Notes: generated by a model not told the origin, from the sequence alone. A DNA stretch of 64,000 nt from Pseudomonadota bacterium (GCA_024229515.1 JAAESI010000024.1:1-64000), one strand, 5' to 3'; positions 24,775 through 33,993 are shown, counted from the first letter of the stretch. Numbers and translations: made by a program.

Positions 24775-26613
24775 CTACAAGAAGCTTCCGTCGACGATGA
24801 TTCCCTGATTGATCAGGTCCGGCACGAACGACGGGATGTAGCCGGTCAGCACGATGTCACCCTTGACCGTGCCGTCCTCCTCGATACCGCGCTGCTGGTA
24901 CTTGAAGACGTCTTCCAGGATGAGGCGGCCGTCCTCGTCCAGCCCCACGACCTCCGTCACGGCGGTGATTCGGCGGGTGCCGTCGCTGAACCGCTCTTGC
25001 TGCACGACCACGTCGATGGCGGAGGCGATCTGCTCGCGGATGGCGCGGATGGGCAGATCCATGCCGGCCATCAGCACCATCGTCTCGAGCCGATTCATCA
25101 TGTCCGACGGCGAGTTGGCGTGGCCCGTGGTCAACGAGCCGTCGTGGCCGGTGTTCATCGCCTGGAGCATGTCCAGCGCTTCGCCGCCGCGGCACTCGCC
25201 GACGACGATGCGGTCGGGGCGCATGCGCAGGGAGTTCTTCACGAGGTCCCGAATCGTGTACTCGCCCTTGCCCTCGAGGTTGGCGGGCTTCGTCTCCAGG
25301 CTGACCACGTGGTCCTGCGGGAGGCGAAGCTCGGCGGCGTCCTCGATCGTGACGATGCGTTCGGTGTGCGGGATGAACGAGCTCATCACGTTCAGCAGCG
25401 TGGTCTTTCCGGAGCCGGTGCCGCCGCTGATGATGACGTTGCAGCGACCGGTGACGCACTTGTTCAGGAAGCCGGCGATCTGCGGGCTCATCGAGCCGAA
25501 CTTGATCAGGTCCTCGACGGTGAAGCTCTTCTTGGCGAACTTTCGGATCGTGATGCAGGGCCCCTTGATGGCCAGCGGCGGGATGATCGCGTTGACGCGG
25601 GAGCCGTCCTTGAGGCGCGCATCCACCAGCGGGGACGACTCGTCGATGCGTCGTCCCAGCGGCGTGATGATCCGCTCGATCACCGCCAGCACGGCCTCGT
25701 GAGTGGTGAACGTCTTGCCCGTGAAGGTCAGCTTGCCGCCGCGCTCCACGTAGATCTGGTCCTTGTTGACGACCATGATCTCGGTGACGGCGTCGTCGGC
25801 GAGGAAGTCCTCCAGCGGCCCCAGCCCGAGGGCCTCGTTGAGGACCTCCTTGATGAGCATCTCGCGGTCGACGGCGGGATCGATGTCCGCCTCGAGCTCG
25901 CCGATGATGTCGATGAGCAGGTTGCGCGCGCGAGCCCGCAACTCCTCTTCCTGGACCGAGCCCATGTCGAGCGTCTTGAGGTCCATGTACTGGAGCAGCC
26001 GGCGGTGGATGCGGCGCTTCAGGTCGACCGGCGCCGAAGGCCCCTGCCCTGGCACCACCACCTGCACCGGATCCTGCTGGTAGTAGCCCTGCTGCTGCTG
26101 GCCGTAGGCCTGCATGTCCTGGCCGGTGTAGTAGCCGGGCTGCTGGTGGGGCTGCTGCTGTACGGCCGGCACCAGCGCGTTGGTCTGCCCCTCGGGCACG
26201 TACGCCTGCTGGTCGTACTGGTCCGCGGTGTAGGCGTGCTGCGACTCCTGCGCCGCGGCCGCCGCCTGCTGCTCGGCCTGCTGGGCGTACCACTGCTGGT
26301 TCGCCTCGGCCTGCCGCAGCTGCTCCTCGGTGTAGACCGACAGCACGCAGTTGCCGATGCCGAGTCGATCGCCGGGCTGGATCACCTGCTTGCCGAAGAC
26401 CCGCTCGCCGTTGACGAAGGTGCCGTTGGTGGAGCGGTCGGTGATGGTCACGGCGCGATCGCTGACGGTCAGCTCGGCGTGGTACCGGCTGACCTCCATG
26501 TAGGGCAGGACGAGCTCGTTGCCGCCCTCCCGACCGACGCGGATGTGATCCTGCTCGAAGTCTGCGGTGACTTCGCGCTGGCTCTCCGGGTCTCGGTAGA
26601 CGACTCGAATCAC
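24775..26613 (-). CDS. cpaF: Tad pilus ATPase CpaF/TadA with an N-terminal FHA domain
   Basis: 612 residues, against roughly 450 for typical CpaF. Residues 20-90 are a canonical FHA domain (VGREGGNE, SRYHAEL, DRSTNGTFVNG). Residues about 95-200 are a Gln/Tyr-rich linker (e.g. QQAEQQAAAAAQ). The rest is a full secretion ATPase with Walker A GGTGSGKTT (near 395), Walker B RPDRIVVGECRGGEA and a TTGHA His-box. The FHA domain should let a phosphorylated partner dock on the motor. The start is GTG, 4 bases after the cpaC stop. Confidence 0.95.
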   Translation of the reverse strand: MIRVVYRDPESQREVTADFEQDHIRVGREGGNELVLPYMEVSRYHAELTVSDRAVTITDRSTNGTFVNGERVFGKQVIQPGDRLGIGNCVLSVYTEEQLRQAEANQQWYAQQAEQQAAAAAQESQHAYTADQYDQQAYVPEGQTNALVPAVQQQPHQQPGYYTGQDMQAYGQQQQGYYQQDPVQVVVPGQGPSAPVDLKRRIHRRLLQYMDLKTLDMGSVQEEELRARARNLLIDIIGELEADIDPAVDREMLIKEVLNEALGLGPLEDFLADDAVTEIMVVNKDQIYVERGGKLTFTGKTFTTHEAVLAVIERIITPLGRRIDESSPLVDARLKDGSRVNAIIPPLAIKGPCITIRKFAKKSFTVEDLIKFGSMSPQIAGFLNKCVTGRCNVIISGGTGSGKTTLLNVMSSFIPHTERIVTIEDAAELRLPQDHVVSLETKPANLEGKGEYTIRDLVKNSLRMRPDRIVVGECRGGEALDMLQAMNTGHDGSLTTGHANSPSDMMNRLETMVLMAGMDLPIRAIREQIASAIDVVVQQERFSDGTRRITAVTEVVGLDEDGRLILEDVFKYQQRGIEEDGTVKGDIVLTGYIPSFVPDLINQGIIVDGSFL

Positions 26614-26617
26614 GGCG

Positions 26618-27865
26618 CTACCACTTCACGTCGGCGGCGTCGTAGATATCCAGCGTCTCCTTGATCTGCTTCTTCATGGAGCGCCGCTCGGGGTCGATGA
26701 GCACCGGCGTCAGCACGATGATGCCGTCCGTCTCGCCCTTCTCCCACGCGCGGGACCCGAAGAGCACGCCGAGGCCGGGGATGTCCTTGAGCCCGGGCAG
26801 ACCGGACAGGACGCGCCCCTTCTCGCGCCGGAAGAAGCCCGACAGGGCGAAGCTCTCGCCTTCGCGAAGCTGGACATGAGCCTTGTGGGACTGGGTGTTG
26901 ATCGCCGGCACGTTGCCCGCGAACTCCGCCTCGCCGACCGTCGCGAAGGTGATCGCGATGCGGAGGTCGATGTCCCCGTCGTCATCGATCACCGGGGTGG
27001 CGGTGACCACGAGGCCGACCTGCTTGGTGATGATCTGGCTGTTGAAGCCCTCGGCGATGAAGACCAGCTCGGAGCCCCGGAAGAACTCCACCTCTTCGCC
27101 GCTGACGGTGGTGAAGAAGTCCTTGTCGAGCACGCGCCGCACGTCGGTCTCGGACTTGAAGTTCAGCAGGTCGTCGGGGGTGCGGGTGACCGTGCCCTCA
27201 TCGATGCCGGTGACCGGGTCGGTGCCGGGGCCGATGGTCGTACCGGGGCCGAACTGCACGTAGCTGATCGTGTCCATGACGAGGCGCACGGGGCCGCTGC
27301 CGGTCCAGTTGATGCCGATGTCGTGGTTCATGTTCCGGTTGACCTCCAGCACCTGGAAGTGGAGCTGGATCTGGGCCTTGCGGACGATGTCGCGCTCATC
27401 CAGGAGGACGAGGCTGAAGACCTTGTTCTTGTTGGACTCGACCAGCGCGGTGATGCGCTCGAAGTCGTCCCGGCGTTTCACCACGCCGTCGACGACGACG
27501 CGGTCGCCGGCGGTCAACACGTCCACGCCGGGGATGTCGATGAGCAGCGTCTCGACGTCCTTGCGGAGCTTCTCGATGTCGCCCACGACGGTCACGTCGT
27601 AGGTCAGGTCGCCGACGATGAGGCTGGAATACCCCTCCTGGAGACCGAAGACGGCGATGTAGCCCTTCTTGTTCTCGATCTCCTTCACCTCGATGATCGA
27701 GGGATCGCCGACCTGCACGTTCTTGATGCGGCCCAGGAAGATCGTCTTGGTCTCGCCGACCCGCAGGATCAAGTCCTCGCCCGCTGAAGCGGACTGTGGA
27801 ATCGAGATCAGCAGCGCCGCCATGACGGCGGCGAGCAGTGAAAGATGTGTCCCCAACCTCTGCAT
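26618..27865 (-). CDS. cpaC: Tad outer-membrane secretin CpaC/RcpA
   Basis: 415 residues with a signal peptide (cut after ASA, near 28). The pilus-type N-terminal domain has LRVGETKTIFLGRIKNVQVG and BON-like strands (about 95-150). The secretin domain (about 165-400) has VGLVVTATPVIDDDG, LREGESFALSGFF and the LPGLKDIPGLGVLF box. It forms the outer-membrane channel for the Flp pilus. Confidence 0.94.
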   Translation of the reverse strand: MQRLGTHLSLLAAVMAALLISIPQSASAGEDLILRVGETKTIFLGRIKNVQVGDPSIIEVKEIENKKGYIAVFGLQEGYSSLIVGDLTYDVTVVGDIEKLRKDVETLLIDIPGVDVLTAGDRVVVDGVVKRRDDFERITALVESNKNKVFSLVLLDERDIVRKAQIQLHFQVLEVNRNMNHDIGINWTGSGPVRLVMDTISYVQFGPGTTIGPGTDPVTGIDEGTVTRTPDDLLNFKSETDVRRVLDKDFFTTVSGEEVEFFRGSELVFIAEGFNSQIITKQVGLVVTATPVIDDDGDIDLRIAITFATVGEAEFAGNVPAINTQSHKAHVQLREGESFALSGFFRREKGRVLSGLPGLKDIPGLGVLFGSRAWEKGETDGIIVLTPVLIDPERRSMKKQIKETLDIYDAADVKW

Positions 27866-27876
27866 TCGTCCTCTTT

Positions 27877-28686
27877 CTACCGGCGCCGGCCTCGCTTGCT
27901 GGGCGAGGTAATCACGACGCTCGGGGACGTGTCCCGCACGCGCTGAATCCGGCGCCGAACTTCGGGCCGGAAGATGTCGGCAAAGTTCTTGCCGTCCAGT
28001 TCCATCTCGGTGTTGACGTCTTCCTCGTTGCGCATCGTCAGGCTCAACGAGCCCCGATCCTGCGCGAAGACGAGCAACTCGGCCTCCTCCGGGGTCACCA
28101 AGGCGGTGACGGTGGAGACGCGCGCCTCCCGGCGGTTCCCCTTGCTGACCTCACGGCCGGAGCCGAGGCGCCCGCCGACCGCGAGCACGGCGACGTTCTG
28201 GAGCAGGGTCACGGTCTCCACGTCGCCCTCACCGGGCTTTTGGAAGGTGCCGAGGATGTCGACGTGGTCCTTGGGTTTGAGCAGCCCCCCGAAGCTGGCG
28301 ACCTTGTCCACGGGCAGCGCGAGGGCGCGCATGCCGGGGGTGATCACCGAACTGAGACCCGCGTCGTCCTGGGTCGAAGCCAGGTCCGTGGTCAGGATGG
28401 GGTCGCCCGACTGCACGTTGAACGCCGTCGTCTGGCCGATGATGTCCTCCTTCAGGGTCTTCGGCGTGTAGCGCGGAGGCAGGAAGTTCTTGGGGTACTC
28501 GAGGATCGTCAGCTGAGAGCGCTCGATCACCGAGAAGGCAGGAATGTCCTCCTTCGCGGCCAGGATCTTCACGCGCTCGCCGGCGACGCCGAGCTCCTTC
28601 TTCAGGTTCTGCTGGTACAGGTTCATCAGCACGACGGCGAGCAACGCCAACGCAGCCGACAACAGCAGCACAATCTTCCGATTCAA
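27877..28686 (-). CDS. cpaB: Tad assembly protein CpaB/RcpC (SAF domain)
   Basis: 269 residues: an N-terminal membrane helix (about 5-23), an SAF domain (about 42-105, KEDIPAFSVIERSQL) and the CpaB-like periplasmic domain (LKPKDHVDILGTF, TVTLLQNVAVLAVG). CpaB helps assemble the secretin or links it to the wall. The start appears to be TTG, with AAAGGTGAG 5 bases upstream; no ATG fits. The end is basic (SKRGRRR). Confidence 0.9.
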   Translation of the reverse strand: MNRKIVLLLSAALALLAVVLMNLYQQNLKKELGVAGERVKILAAKEDIPAFSVIERSQLTILEYPKNFLPPRYTPKTLKEDIIGQTTAFNVQSGDPILTTDLASTQDDAGLSSVITPGMRALALPVDKVASFGGLLKPKDHVDILGTFQKPGEGDVETVTLLQNVAVLAVGGRLGSGREVSKGNRREARVSTVTALVTPEEAELLVFAQDRGSLSLTMRNEEDVNTEMELDGKNFADIFRPEVRRRIQRVRDTSPSVVITSPSKRGRRR

Positions 28687-28782
28687 AGCATCTCACCTTT
28701 CGCGGCCATGAGCAGGCGCTCGAGGGCTCCTGAAGGATACCTCAATGGTCGCTTTAAATGCGTTACCGGGGCGCGGACCGTC

Positions 28783-29799
28783 TCAGCCGCGCTCGTAGAT
28801 CACCACGGTGCTGGTGACTTCGTCGCTATCAGGCTGCTCGCGAAGGCCGATGTAGGCCTCGCGTCCGTCCTTTGCGAACAGGAGCGCGGGCTCGGGATCG
28901 TCCTGGCGGGCCTGGGACTCGGCGAACCGGCCCGACAGCGCCCATCCGTCGTTGTTCATCTCAATCGCGAAGTGCTCGAGGATCGAGTCGACGTCGCCGC
29001 CGCCGCGGTACACGACGATCGTGTAGCCGACCTCGCCGTGCTGCTGGCCGAACGTGATCATCCGCTGGCTACCGAAGGGACGCTGCACATCCTCGACGTC
29101 GAACCCGGGGGTGTCTTCGTTGCCCTTGGGCTTGACGTTCTTGTGGTTGAAGTCGTCGGCGGGCCAGACGTTGAAGTACTGCGTGTCGCCCTGGGAGGGA
29201 TCGTCGAACGCGACCACGACCTTGGGATCGCCCAGCGCCTTGGCTTCGCCGGTCTTCTTGAACTCACCGATCCGCTCGGCCGTGCGGTTGGCCCAGTTGG
29301 GGTCGCTCTCGTCGCCCGAGACGATCGTCGCGAAGCCGCCCCAGCCCTTACCCTCGAACCGGATGAACCGGTCGTTGATGATCTCGTTGGTCTTGTCGAG
29401 CTTGCTGACGGTCTCGGGGCGGTCCTTGGCGGGGATGCGCTTGAGCAGGGCGTCGCGCGCGCCGTCGGGCTCGATGTTCCGGTCCGTGGACGTGTTGGCG
29501 TACAGCGTCTCGTAGTAGTCCAGCAGCGTGCCGACGGGCTTGCTGGTCCGGTTGAGCGTGTAGAAGAGCGTGTTGTCGTTGAGGTAGACCTCTTGGACGG
29601 CCCCCTCGTCGACCTGGAGCTTCATGTACTCCGGCATGCCCGGCGAGCTCATGGTGTCGCCCATGTCGTGGAATACGCGCGCCATGGCGTCCGGACCCCG
29701 CGGGGTCATGAAGTGGCCGTAGCCGAAGATCATGCCGACGAGCAGCACGATCAGGCCGATGCGCAGGGAACGCTTGGCGAGCAGTCGGAAGATTTCCAT
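28783..29799 (-). CDS. Tad-locus orphan: single-pass membrane protein of unknown family
   Basis: 338 residues from the ATG at 29799 (AGGAG about 6 bases upstream). One N-terminal membrane helix (IGLIVLLVGMIFGYGHF, about 13-30), then a soluble extracytoplasmic region that looks like two alpha/beta modules, the second with VVYRGGGDVDSILEHFAIEMNNDGW. No cysteines in the body. It lies between the TadE-like pilin and cpaB, so it is probably a Tad component particular to this lineage. A 96-base gap before cpaB holds no gene. Confidence 0.7.
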   Translation of the reverse strand: MEIFRLLAKRSLRIGLIVLLVGMIFGYGHFMTPRGPDAMARVFHDMGDTMSSPGMPEYMKLQVDEGAVQEVYLNDNTLFYTLNRTSKPVGTLLDYYETLYANTSTDRNIEPDGARDALLKRIPAKDRPETVSKLDKTNEIINDRFIRFEGKGWGGFATIVSGDESDPNWANRTAERIGEFKKTGEAKALGDPKVVVAFDDPSQGDTQYFNVWPADDFNHKNVKPKGNEDTPGFDVEDVQRPFGSQRMITFGQQHGEVGYTIVVYRGGGDVDSILEHFAIEMNNDGWALSGRFAESQARQDDPEPALLFAKDGREAYIGLREQPDSDEVTSTVVIYERG

Positions 29800-29818
29800 G
29801 CCCAACTCCTAAGCCGGC

Positions 29819-30394
29819 CTACAGGGCCGACATGCTCCACAGGAACAGCCCGGTCTTGGCGCCCATGATGATGATGTCTCCCTCGACCTGCTTCTTGTGC
29901 CACGCGCCGCCGCTGACGAAGTGCTGGCTTTGTACGTGCGTGCCGTCGGGGATGGTGTCGTCGAGGATTCCGCCGGGCGCGTAGGTCGCGCCGACATTCC
30001 AGCCGTTGGTGTTGTCGGCGATGTTGAACATGCCGCTCATGATCGTGAAGACGTCGAAGCCGCCGCCGGTGGGACCGCCGCTGTTCAGCGAGCCGGCGTT
30101 GAACAGATCGGTGGGGTTGATCTCGTTCAACTCGGGGGCGTTCTCGGTCATCGGGTAGTAGACCGAGACGCGGTTGACGATGTTGCTGCTGGTCTCGTCG
30201 GTCTCGGCGATCTGGGCGTGCGACCACGCCAGGTACCGGGACGCCATGTGGCACTGCAGCTTCAGCTCGTAGCTCTTCCCGAACCAGAGGATGCCGCTGA
30301 CCATCAGGAGGAGGACGAAGGCCCAGATGACGAACTCGGTCATCGCCTGGCCTCGTCGGCCGTCGTCGTGGGTGCGCGGAGTGGGGCGGTACAT
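29819..30394 (-). CDS. TadE-like minor pseudopilin
   Basis: 191 residues with the class III prepilin motif G-QAMT-EF (Gly15, Glu20, Phe21) followed by a hydrophobic stretch (about 22-40), the site cut by the CpaA/TadV peptidase. The mature part is extracytoplasmic with no cysteine pairs of note. TadE-type pseudopilins prime Flp pilus assembly. AGGGAG precedes the ATG. Confidence 0.85.
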   Translation of the reverse strand: MYRPTPRTHDDGRRGQAMTEFVIWAFVLLLMVSGILWFGKSYELKLQCHMASRYLAWSHAQIAETDETSSNIVNRVSVYYPMTENAPELNEINPTDLFNAGSLNSGGPTGGGFDVFTIMSGMFNIADNTNGWNVGATYAPGGILDDTIPDGTHVQSQHFVSGGAWHKKQVEGDIIIMGAKTGLFLWSMSAL

Positions 30395-30405
30395 GCTTGT
30401 TCTCC

Positions 30406-31839
30406 CTAGTGCGCGATGAGGTCTTCGATCCCGCTTCCGGTGACCGAAGAGATGATGGAGATGAGGCCGGAGACCGCTCCAGGGTCCCCTTCCCCGCCGA
30501 TGCCCGCACCGATGAGGTAGCCCGCGGCCGCCTCGGCGCTGTCGGAACTCAGGTCCACGGGCGCCAGGTGGGTACGCCAGTGGGGGCTGAACATGCCGCC
30601 GTTGCTGTGGGGGTTGTAGATCTGGGCCTGCGCGACCGTGATCATCCCGACGGAGTCGCCGTAGGTGTTCACGAACACGTCCGGGATGAAGTAGGCCTGA
30701 ATGTCTTCGGGCGTCTTGTAGGCGAAGCCCCAGTAGTTGCGCTGCTGCTCCCAGTTGTACACGAGGATCATCGGCTTGACGTTGGGGTTGCCCGACTCAA
30801 GCAGCGCGAACGCCTCACCCAGGTAGTCGGCCGGGTTCGGGATGAAGATCTCGTTGTCGTCGCAGAAGAAGCACCACCACGCCGCGGGGATCTCGTAGTC
30901 CATGCCTGCCGGCGGGCTGGAGCCGCCGCACATGATCGAGTATCTCGCCCACACCGCCATCGCGAACATCACGTTGGTGAAGTGGTAGGGCGCCGTGTCG
31001 GCCCAGAAGATGTGGTACGGAATCTGAAGTTCGCCCCACAGCGGCCCATCGAGGCCGAAGAAGCCGGACATCAGGCCGTAGGCCATGTTCCGCAGGTCGC
31101 CCGCGTAGGTGAAGCCGGAGATCTGGTTCAGGGCGGTCGTCAGCGTGCCGAAGCTGCTGTACATCACCTCGCTGTAGCCGCCTGGTTCACCGTTGGAGAC
31201 GCACTCGCACAGGTCGGTGAGCTGGCCTTCCTCTTCGGGGGCGGTCGGCGGGTACATCACGCCGAAGCCGGCGCCGTTCATCATCGCCATGCGGACCGAC
31301 TCGAGCTCGCCCACGACGGGGAGCGCGGCGTCGACGTTGGCCTCGATGTCGGACAGCGTCTCGATGATGTCCCACATGAAGTCTTCCTCTTCCTCGGCCT
31401 CGAAGAGGACCGGGAACAGGTCGATGGTGTCGATGGGAGCGTCCATCGCGGGGTTGCAGACGCCGGTGGTGAGGCAGACGCCGAGCCAGAAGGCTTCGAT
31501 CGTCGGCGACAGGATGAGCGCCGTCAGGGCGGTCCAGTAGACCGCCTTCATGTAGATGGCCTCGGCCATGCACATGGCCATGAGGATGTTCATCATCGAG
31601 TTGAGGTTCATCGCCCGGACCATCCAGGTGGAACCGGACAGCACGGCCGAGTCGGCCGCGGACTGGGCCTGCATCTTGTCGTGCAGCAGCGCGCCGCTGT
31701 TGATCACCATGAAGGTGAAGCAGGCGAGCAGGAACATGATGAGGACGAGGTAGACGATCGACTGACCGCTCTCGTCTTCGTGGAAGCCGGCGACGCGGCG
31801 CAGGCGGGCTTTGATGAAGTCCATGCTGAAAATCCTCAT
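30406..31839 (-). CDS. TadG-like Flp assembly protein
   Basis: 477 residues. The N-terminal block DESGQSIVYLVLIMFLLACF (about 22-41) followed by INSGALLHDKMQAQSAADSAVL is the conserved TadG/TadE-F start. A second Met-rich hydrophobic region (about 78-100) follows, then a long extracytoplasmic domain with cysteine clusters (CECVS, CFFCDDNE). TadG usually has a von Willebrand A-like C-terminus; I see no clear MIDAS here. An internal ATG (31824) with GAGG before it is an alternative start. Confidence 0.75.
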   Translation of the reverse strand: MRIFSMDFIKARLRRVAGFHEDESGQSIVYLVLIMFLLACFTFMVINSGALLHDKMQAQSAADSAVLSGSTWMVRAMNLNSMMNILMAMCMAEAIYMKAVYWTALTALILSPTIEAFWLGVCLTTGVCNPAMDAPIDTIDLFPVLFEAEEEEDFMWDIIETLSDIEANVDAALPVVGELESVRMAMMNGAGFGVMYPPTAPEEEGQLTDLCECVSNGEPGGYSEVMYSSFGTLTTALNQISGFTYAGDLRNMAYGLMSGFFGLDGPLWGELQIPYHIFWADTAPYHFTNVMFAMAVWARYSIMCGGSSPPAGMDYEIPAAWWCFFCDDNEIFIPNPADYLGEAFALLESGNPNVKPMILVYNWEQQRNYWGFAYKTPEDIQAYFIPDVFVNTYGDSVGMITVAQAQIYNPHSNGGMFSPHWRTHLAPVDLSSDSAEAAAGYLIGAGIGGEGDPGAVSGLISIISSVTGSGIEDLIAH

Positions 31840-31841
31840 GG

Positions 31842-32861
31842 TCAGTCCCAGAAGCCTTGGATGGCGGGGTTGGCCCAGGGGTCGCCGGGCTTGCCGGTTT
31901 CACCCTCGAGCGGCAGCACCGCAACCGAGCGAATGAAGGTGTACTCGCCCGGGAGGTCCAGGCTGAAGAAGGGGCCCATGTCCACGATGGACCAGTCGTC
32001 GCCGATGATGCGGTTCACGACCGGGATGGGCAGGTAGTAGCGGTGGCGCACCCGGATGCCGACGTCGCCGCCGCCGGGGTACTGCCACGTGACATTGCCG
32101 GACTGCTCGTCGAAGCCGGACGAGGACGCCTTGTAGAGCTTCACCTCGGTGGCGAAGGTGGCGTACCCGTACCGCTGGATGGCGTTGTCCGTGTACTCCC
32201 CCGCGAGGCCGAAGCCGGACATCATCGAGGAGAAGACGGAGAAGGCGTCGCCGATGACGTCCCCGATGAAGGGAAGGCCGTCGAGCACGACGGAGGCGCG
32301 GGGGCTGATGGGCACGCACGCCATGGCGGCGGCCTGGTGGATCTTGTCCCACTTCTCGCCGCCGCCGATGTTGATCTGGTGCTTGCCCTCGGTCTCGGAG
32401 GTGGCGGGGATCCAGACGATGGCCGCCCGCGCCGCGGAGAAGGCGGCGTAGGTGACGACGTTCTTGGCCTGGTACATCAGCGCCAGCTGCATGAGGATCA
32501 GCGTCGTGATGAGCAGGACGGGGAAGCTGACGGCGACCTCGGTCATCGCCTGGCCGGACTCACCCATGCGGACGGGCTGACGCTGGACGACGGCGCGGGC
32601 CCCCAGGACGGTCGCGCGGGCGAGGCCCCAGGCGAGCTTGCCGACCACGAAGAGGCAGCCGGCGCCGAGCAGGGCGTAGACCACGATCTCAAGGGTGTAG
32701 ACGGGGCCGGGGAGCGGCGTGGACGCGGCGAAGTGCGCGGCGACCGTATCGGTCATCAGCGAGGGCGCTTCGCGTCCCCACGTCTGGGCTCCCGCCCGGA
32801 GGGCGAGGGCACCGGCCAGCGCGCCGAATCCGGCGAGTGCGTATGCGGTGGAGCGCTTCAT
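31842..32861 (-). CDS. TadE-like pseudopilin with an N-terminal membrane extension
   Basis: 339 residues from the ATG at 32861, which has AGGAGG 6 bases upstream. Unlike a plain TadE it begins with about 105 residues holding two hydrophobic helices (residues 7-22 and about 58-75). Then comes the pseudopilin motif ESGQAMTEVAVSFPVLLI and a 200-residue extracytoplasmic domain. The processing peptide would therefore be unusually long if cut at this Gly, so processing needs checking. Confidence 0.78.
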   Translation of the reverse strand: MKRSTAYALAGFGALAGALALRAGAQTWGREAPSLMTDTVAAHFAASTPLPGPVYTLEIVVYALLGAGCLFVVGKLAWGLARATVLGARAVVQRQPVRMGESGQAMTEVAVSFPVLLITTLILMQLALMYQAKNVVTYAAFSAARAAIVWIPATSETEGKHQINIGGGEKWDKIHQAAAMACVPISPRASVVLDGLPFIGDVIGDAFSVFSSMMSGFGLAGEYTDNAIQRYGYATFATEVKLYKASSSGFDEQSGNVTWQYPGGGDVGIRVRHRYYLPIPVVNRIIGDDWSIVDMGPFFSLDLPGEYTFIRSVAVLPLEGETGKPGDPWANPAIQGFWD

Positions 32862-32871
32862 CGAAGGCCTC

Positions 32872-33468
32872 CTAGAGCCCGAAGATCGTGTCGAAGACGG
32901 GGGCCGCATTCAGCCACCCTTCCTCGACCATCGCCCAGGCAAAGCCCAGCGCGATCGCCACGCCGAGTGGAAAGACGTCGCTGTTCTCCTCCTTGGGCAT
33001 CTCGACCTTGAGCCCGGGAGTCAGCGCGGTGAAGAAGAAGCGGCTCATGTTCTTGAGCGAGAACCAGAGCTTGCCCTTCCAGATCATGATCGACAGGGCG
33101 ATCGCTCCGCCGGCGAGCCCCGTGTAGAGCAGTCCGTAGCCGGTCGTCTGAAAGCCCACCAGCGCACCCAGCGCTCCGCAGGCCTTCACGTCCCCGCCCC
33201 CGATGCCGCCCTGCGGTCCGAAGGTCCAGGCCGCAAACAGGAGCACGAAGCCCAGACCGAAGCCGGCCAGGCCGTCCCACCAGGGGACTCCGCCGGTCGC
33301 GATCGCCGCTGCGATGTGCAGCACGATCCCGCCGATCGCCGCGGAGTAGGTCAGCTTGTTCGGAATCTTCGCCTCGCGCAGGTCGCCGTAGACCATCGAG
33401 GTCATGACTGCTGCAGAGGTTGCGATTCCAAGCCATCCCCAGACTCCTGCTGTTTCCGGGTGAATCAT
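32872..33468 (-). CDS. cpaA: Flp prepilin peptidase CpaA/TadV
   Basis: 198 residues, an A24 aspartic membrane peptidase. The two catalytic aspartates are Asp29 in YGDLREAKIPN and Asp93 in GGIGGGDVKA. It cleaves Flp pilin and TadE/F-type pseudopilins after glycine. It has about six membrane helices and starts 3 bases after flp. Confidence 0.92.
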   Translation of the reverse strand: MIHPETAGVWGWLGIATSAAVMTSMVYGDLREAKIPNKLTYSAAIGGIVLHIAAAIATGGVPWWDGLAGFGLGFVLLFAAWTFGPQGGIGGGDVKACGALGALVGFQTTGYGLLYTGLAGGAIALSIMIWKGKLWFSLKNMSRFFFTALTPGLKVEMPKEENSDVFPLGVAIALGFAWAMVEEGWLNAAPVFDTIFGL

Positions 33469-33471
33469 CCG

Positions 33472-33651
33472 CTACGGGATGGGAAGGCTGATCCAGGTAG
33501 CGACGAACGAGTAGTACCGTTCGAAAGCTTCCTGCAACGCGCCCATGATCGGGATCAAGCCGATGAAGAGCGCAACGACGAGCACGATGTACTCCGTCAT
33601 GCCCTGTCCGGCCTGATTCCGAGGTTCAGTACGTGCCACGGTCCTGATCAT
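33472..33651 (-). CDS. flp: Flp major pilin
   Basis: A 59-residue prepilin with the Flp motif G-QGMT-EY (Gly15, Glu20, Tyr21) and a hydrophobic helix (YIVLVVALFIGLIPIMGAL). Mature pilin would be about 44 residues. The ATG at 33651 fits usual Flp length; a GTG at 33672 would add 7 residues. It is the first gene of the Tad series and the only flp copy here. Confidence 0.9.
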   Translation of the reverse strand: MIRTVARTEPRNQAGQGMTEYIVLVVALFIGLIPIMGALQEAFERYYSFVATWISLPIP

Positions 33652-33684
33652 GGTGACGACACTAGCGTCCACCCTCTGGAACGG

Positions 33685-33780
33685 TCAACTTATTCTTTGC
33701 ATTTCCTTGACACTTCACTTGACAACTACGTCATTTATTAATGATTCACGGTATTTAACAAGTTGACATTTACCTGGTCG
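33685..33780 (-). promoter_or_regulatory. AT-rich promoter zone of the Tad locus with TGTCAA repeats
   Basis: This is the most AT-rich stretch of the window, directly upstream of flp. On the minus strand TGTCAA occurs three times, at 33768-33763, 33724-33719 and 33712-33707; the last two are 12 bases apart as TGTCAAGTGAAG / TGTCAAGGAAAT. AT-rich -10 candidates (TTAATA, ATAAAT) lie around 33730-33740. I cannot fix one promoter, but the zone looks like a regulated promoter with an activator or repressor binding array. Confidence 0.55.
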
Positions 33781-33993
33781 CTGGAGTGACCAGCCAAAGG
33801 GGATATGGTGCTTGGAACGCAATACGGGGTGACGGACAACACATGCGGGCGCCGTCGGGTTCGGACAGGGCGCGTAGGTCCCCGGGAAGCCCCGGGTGCC
33901 ACGCGGAATGAGCAGATCCGCGACGTTCTAGCGGCTGCCCGACTATGTACACCCCCGCTGCCAATGCTCTGCCACGCCGAACCACCACGCACC

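Noticed and set aside
24766..26664. 632-codon plus-strand frame
   Set aside because: Antisense to FHA-cpaF, which has complete ATPase motifs.
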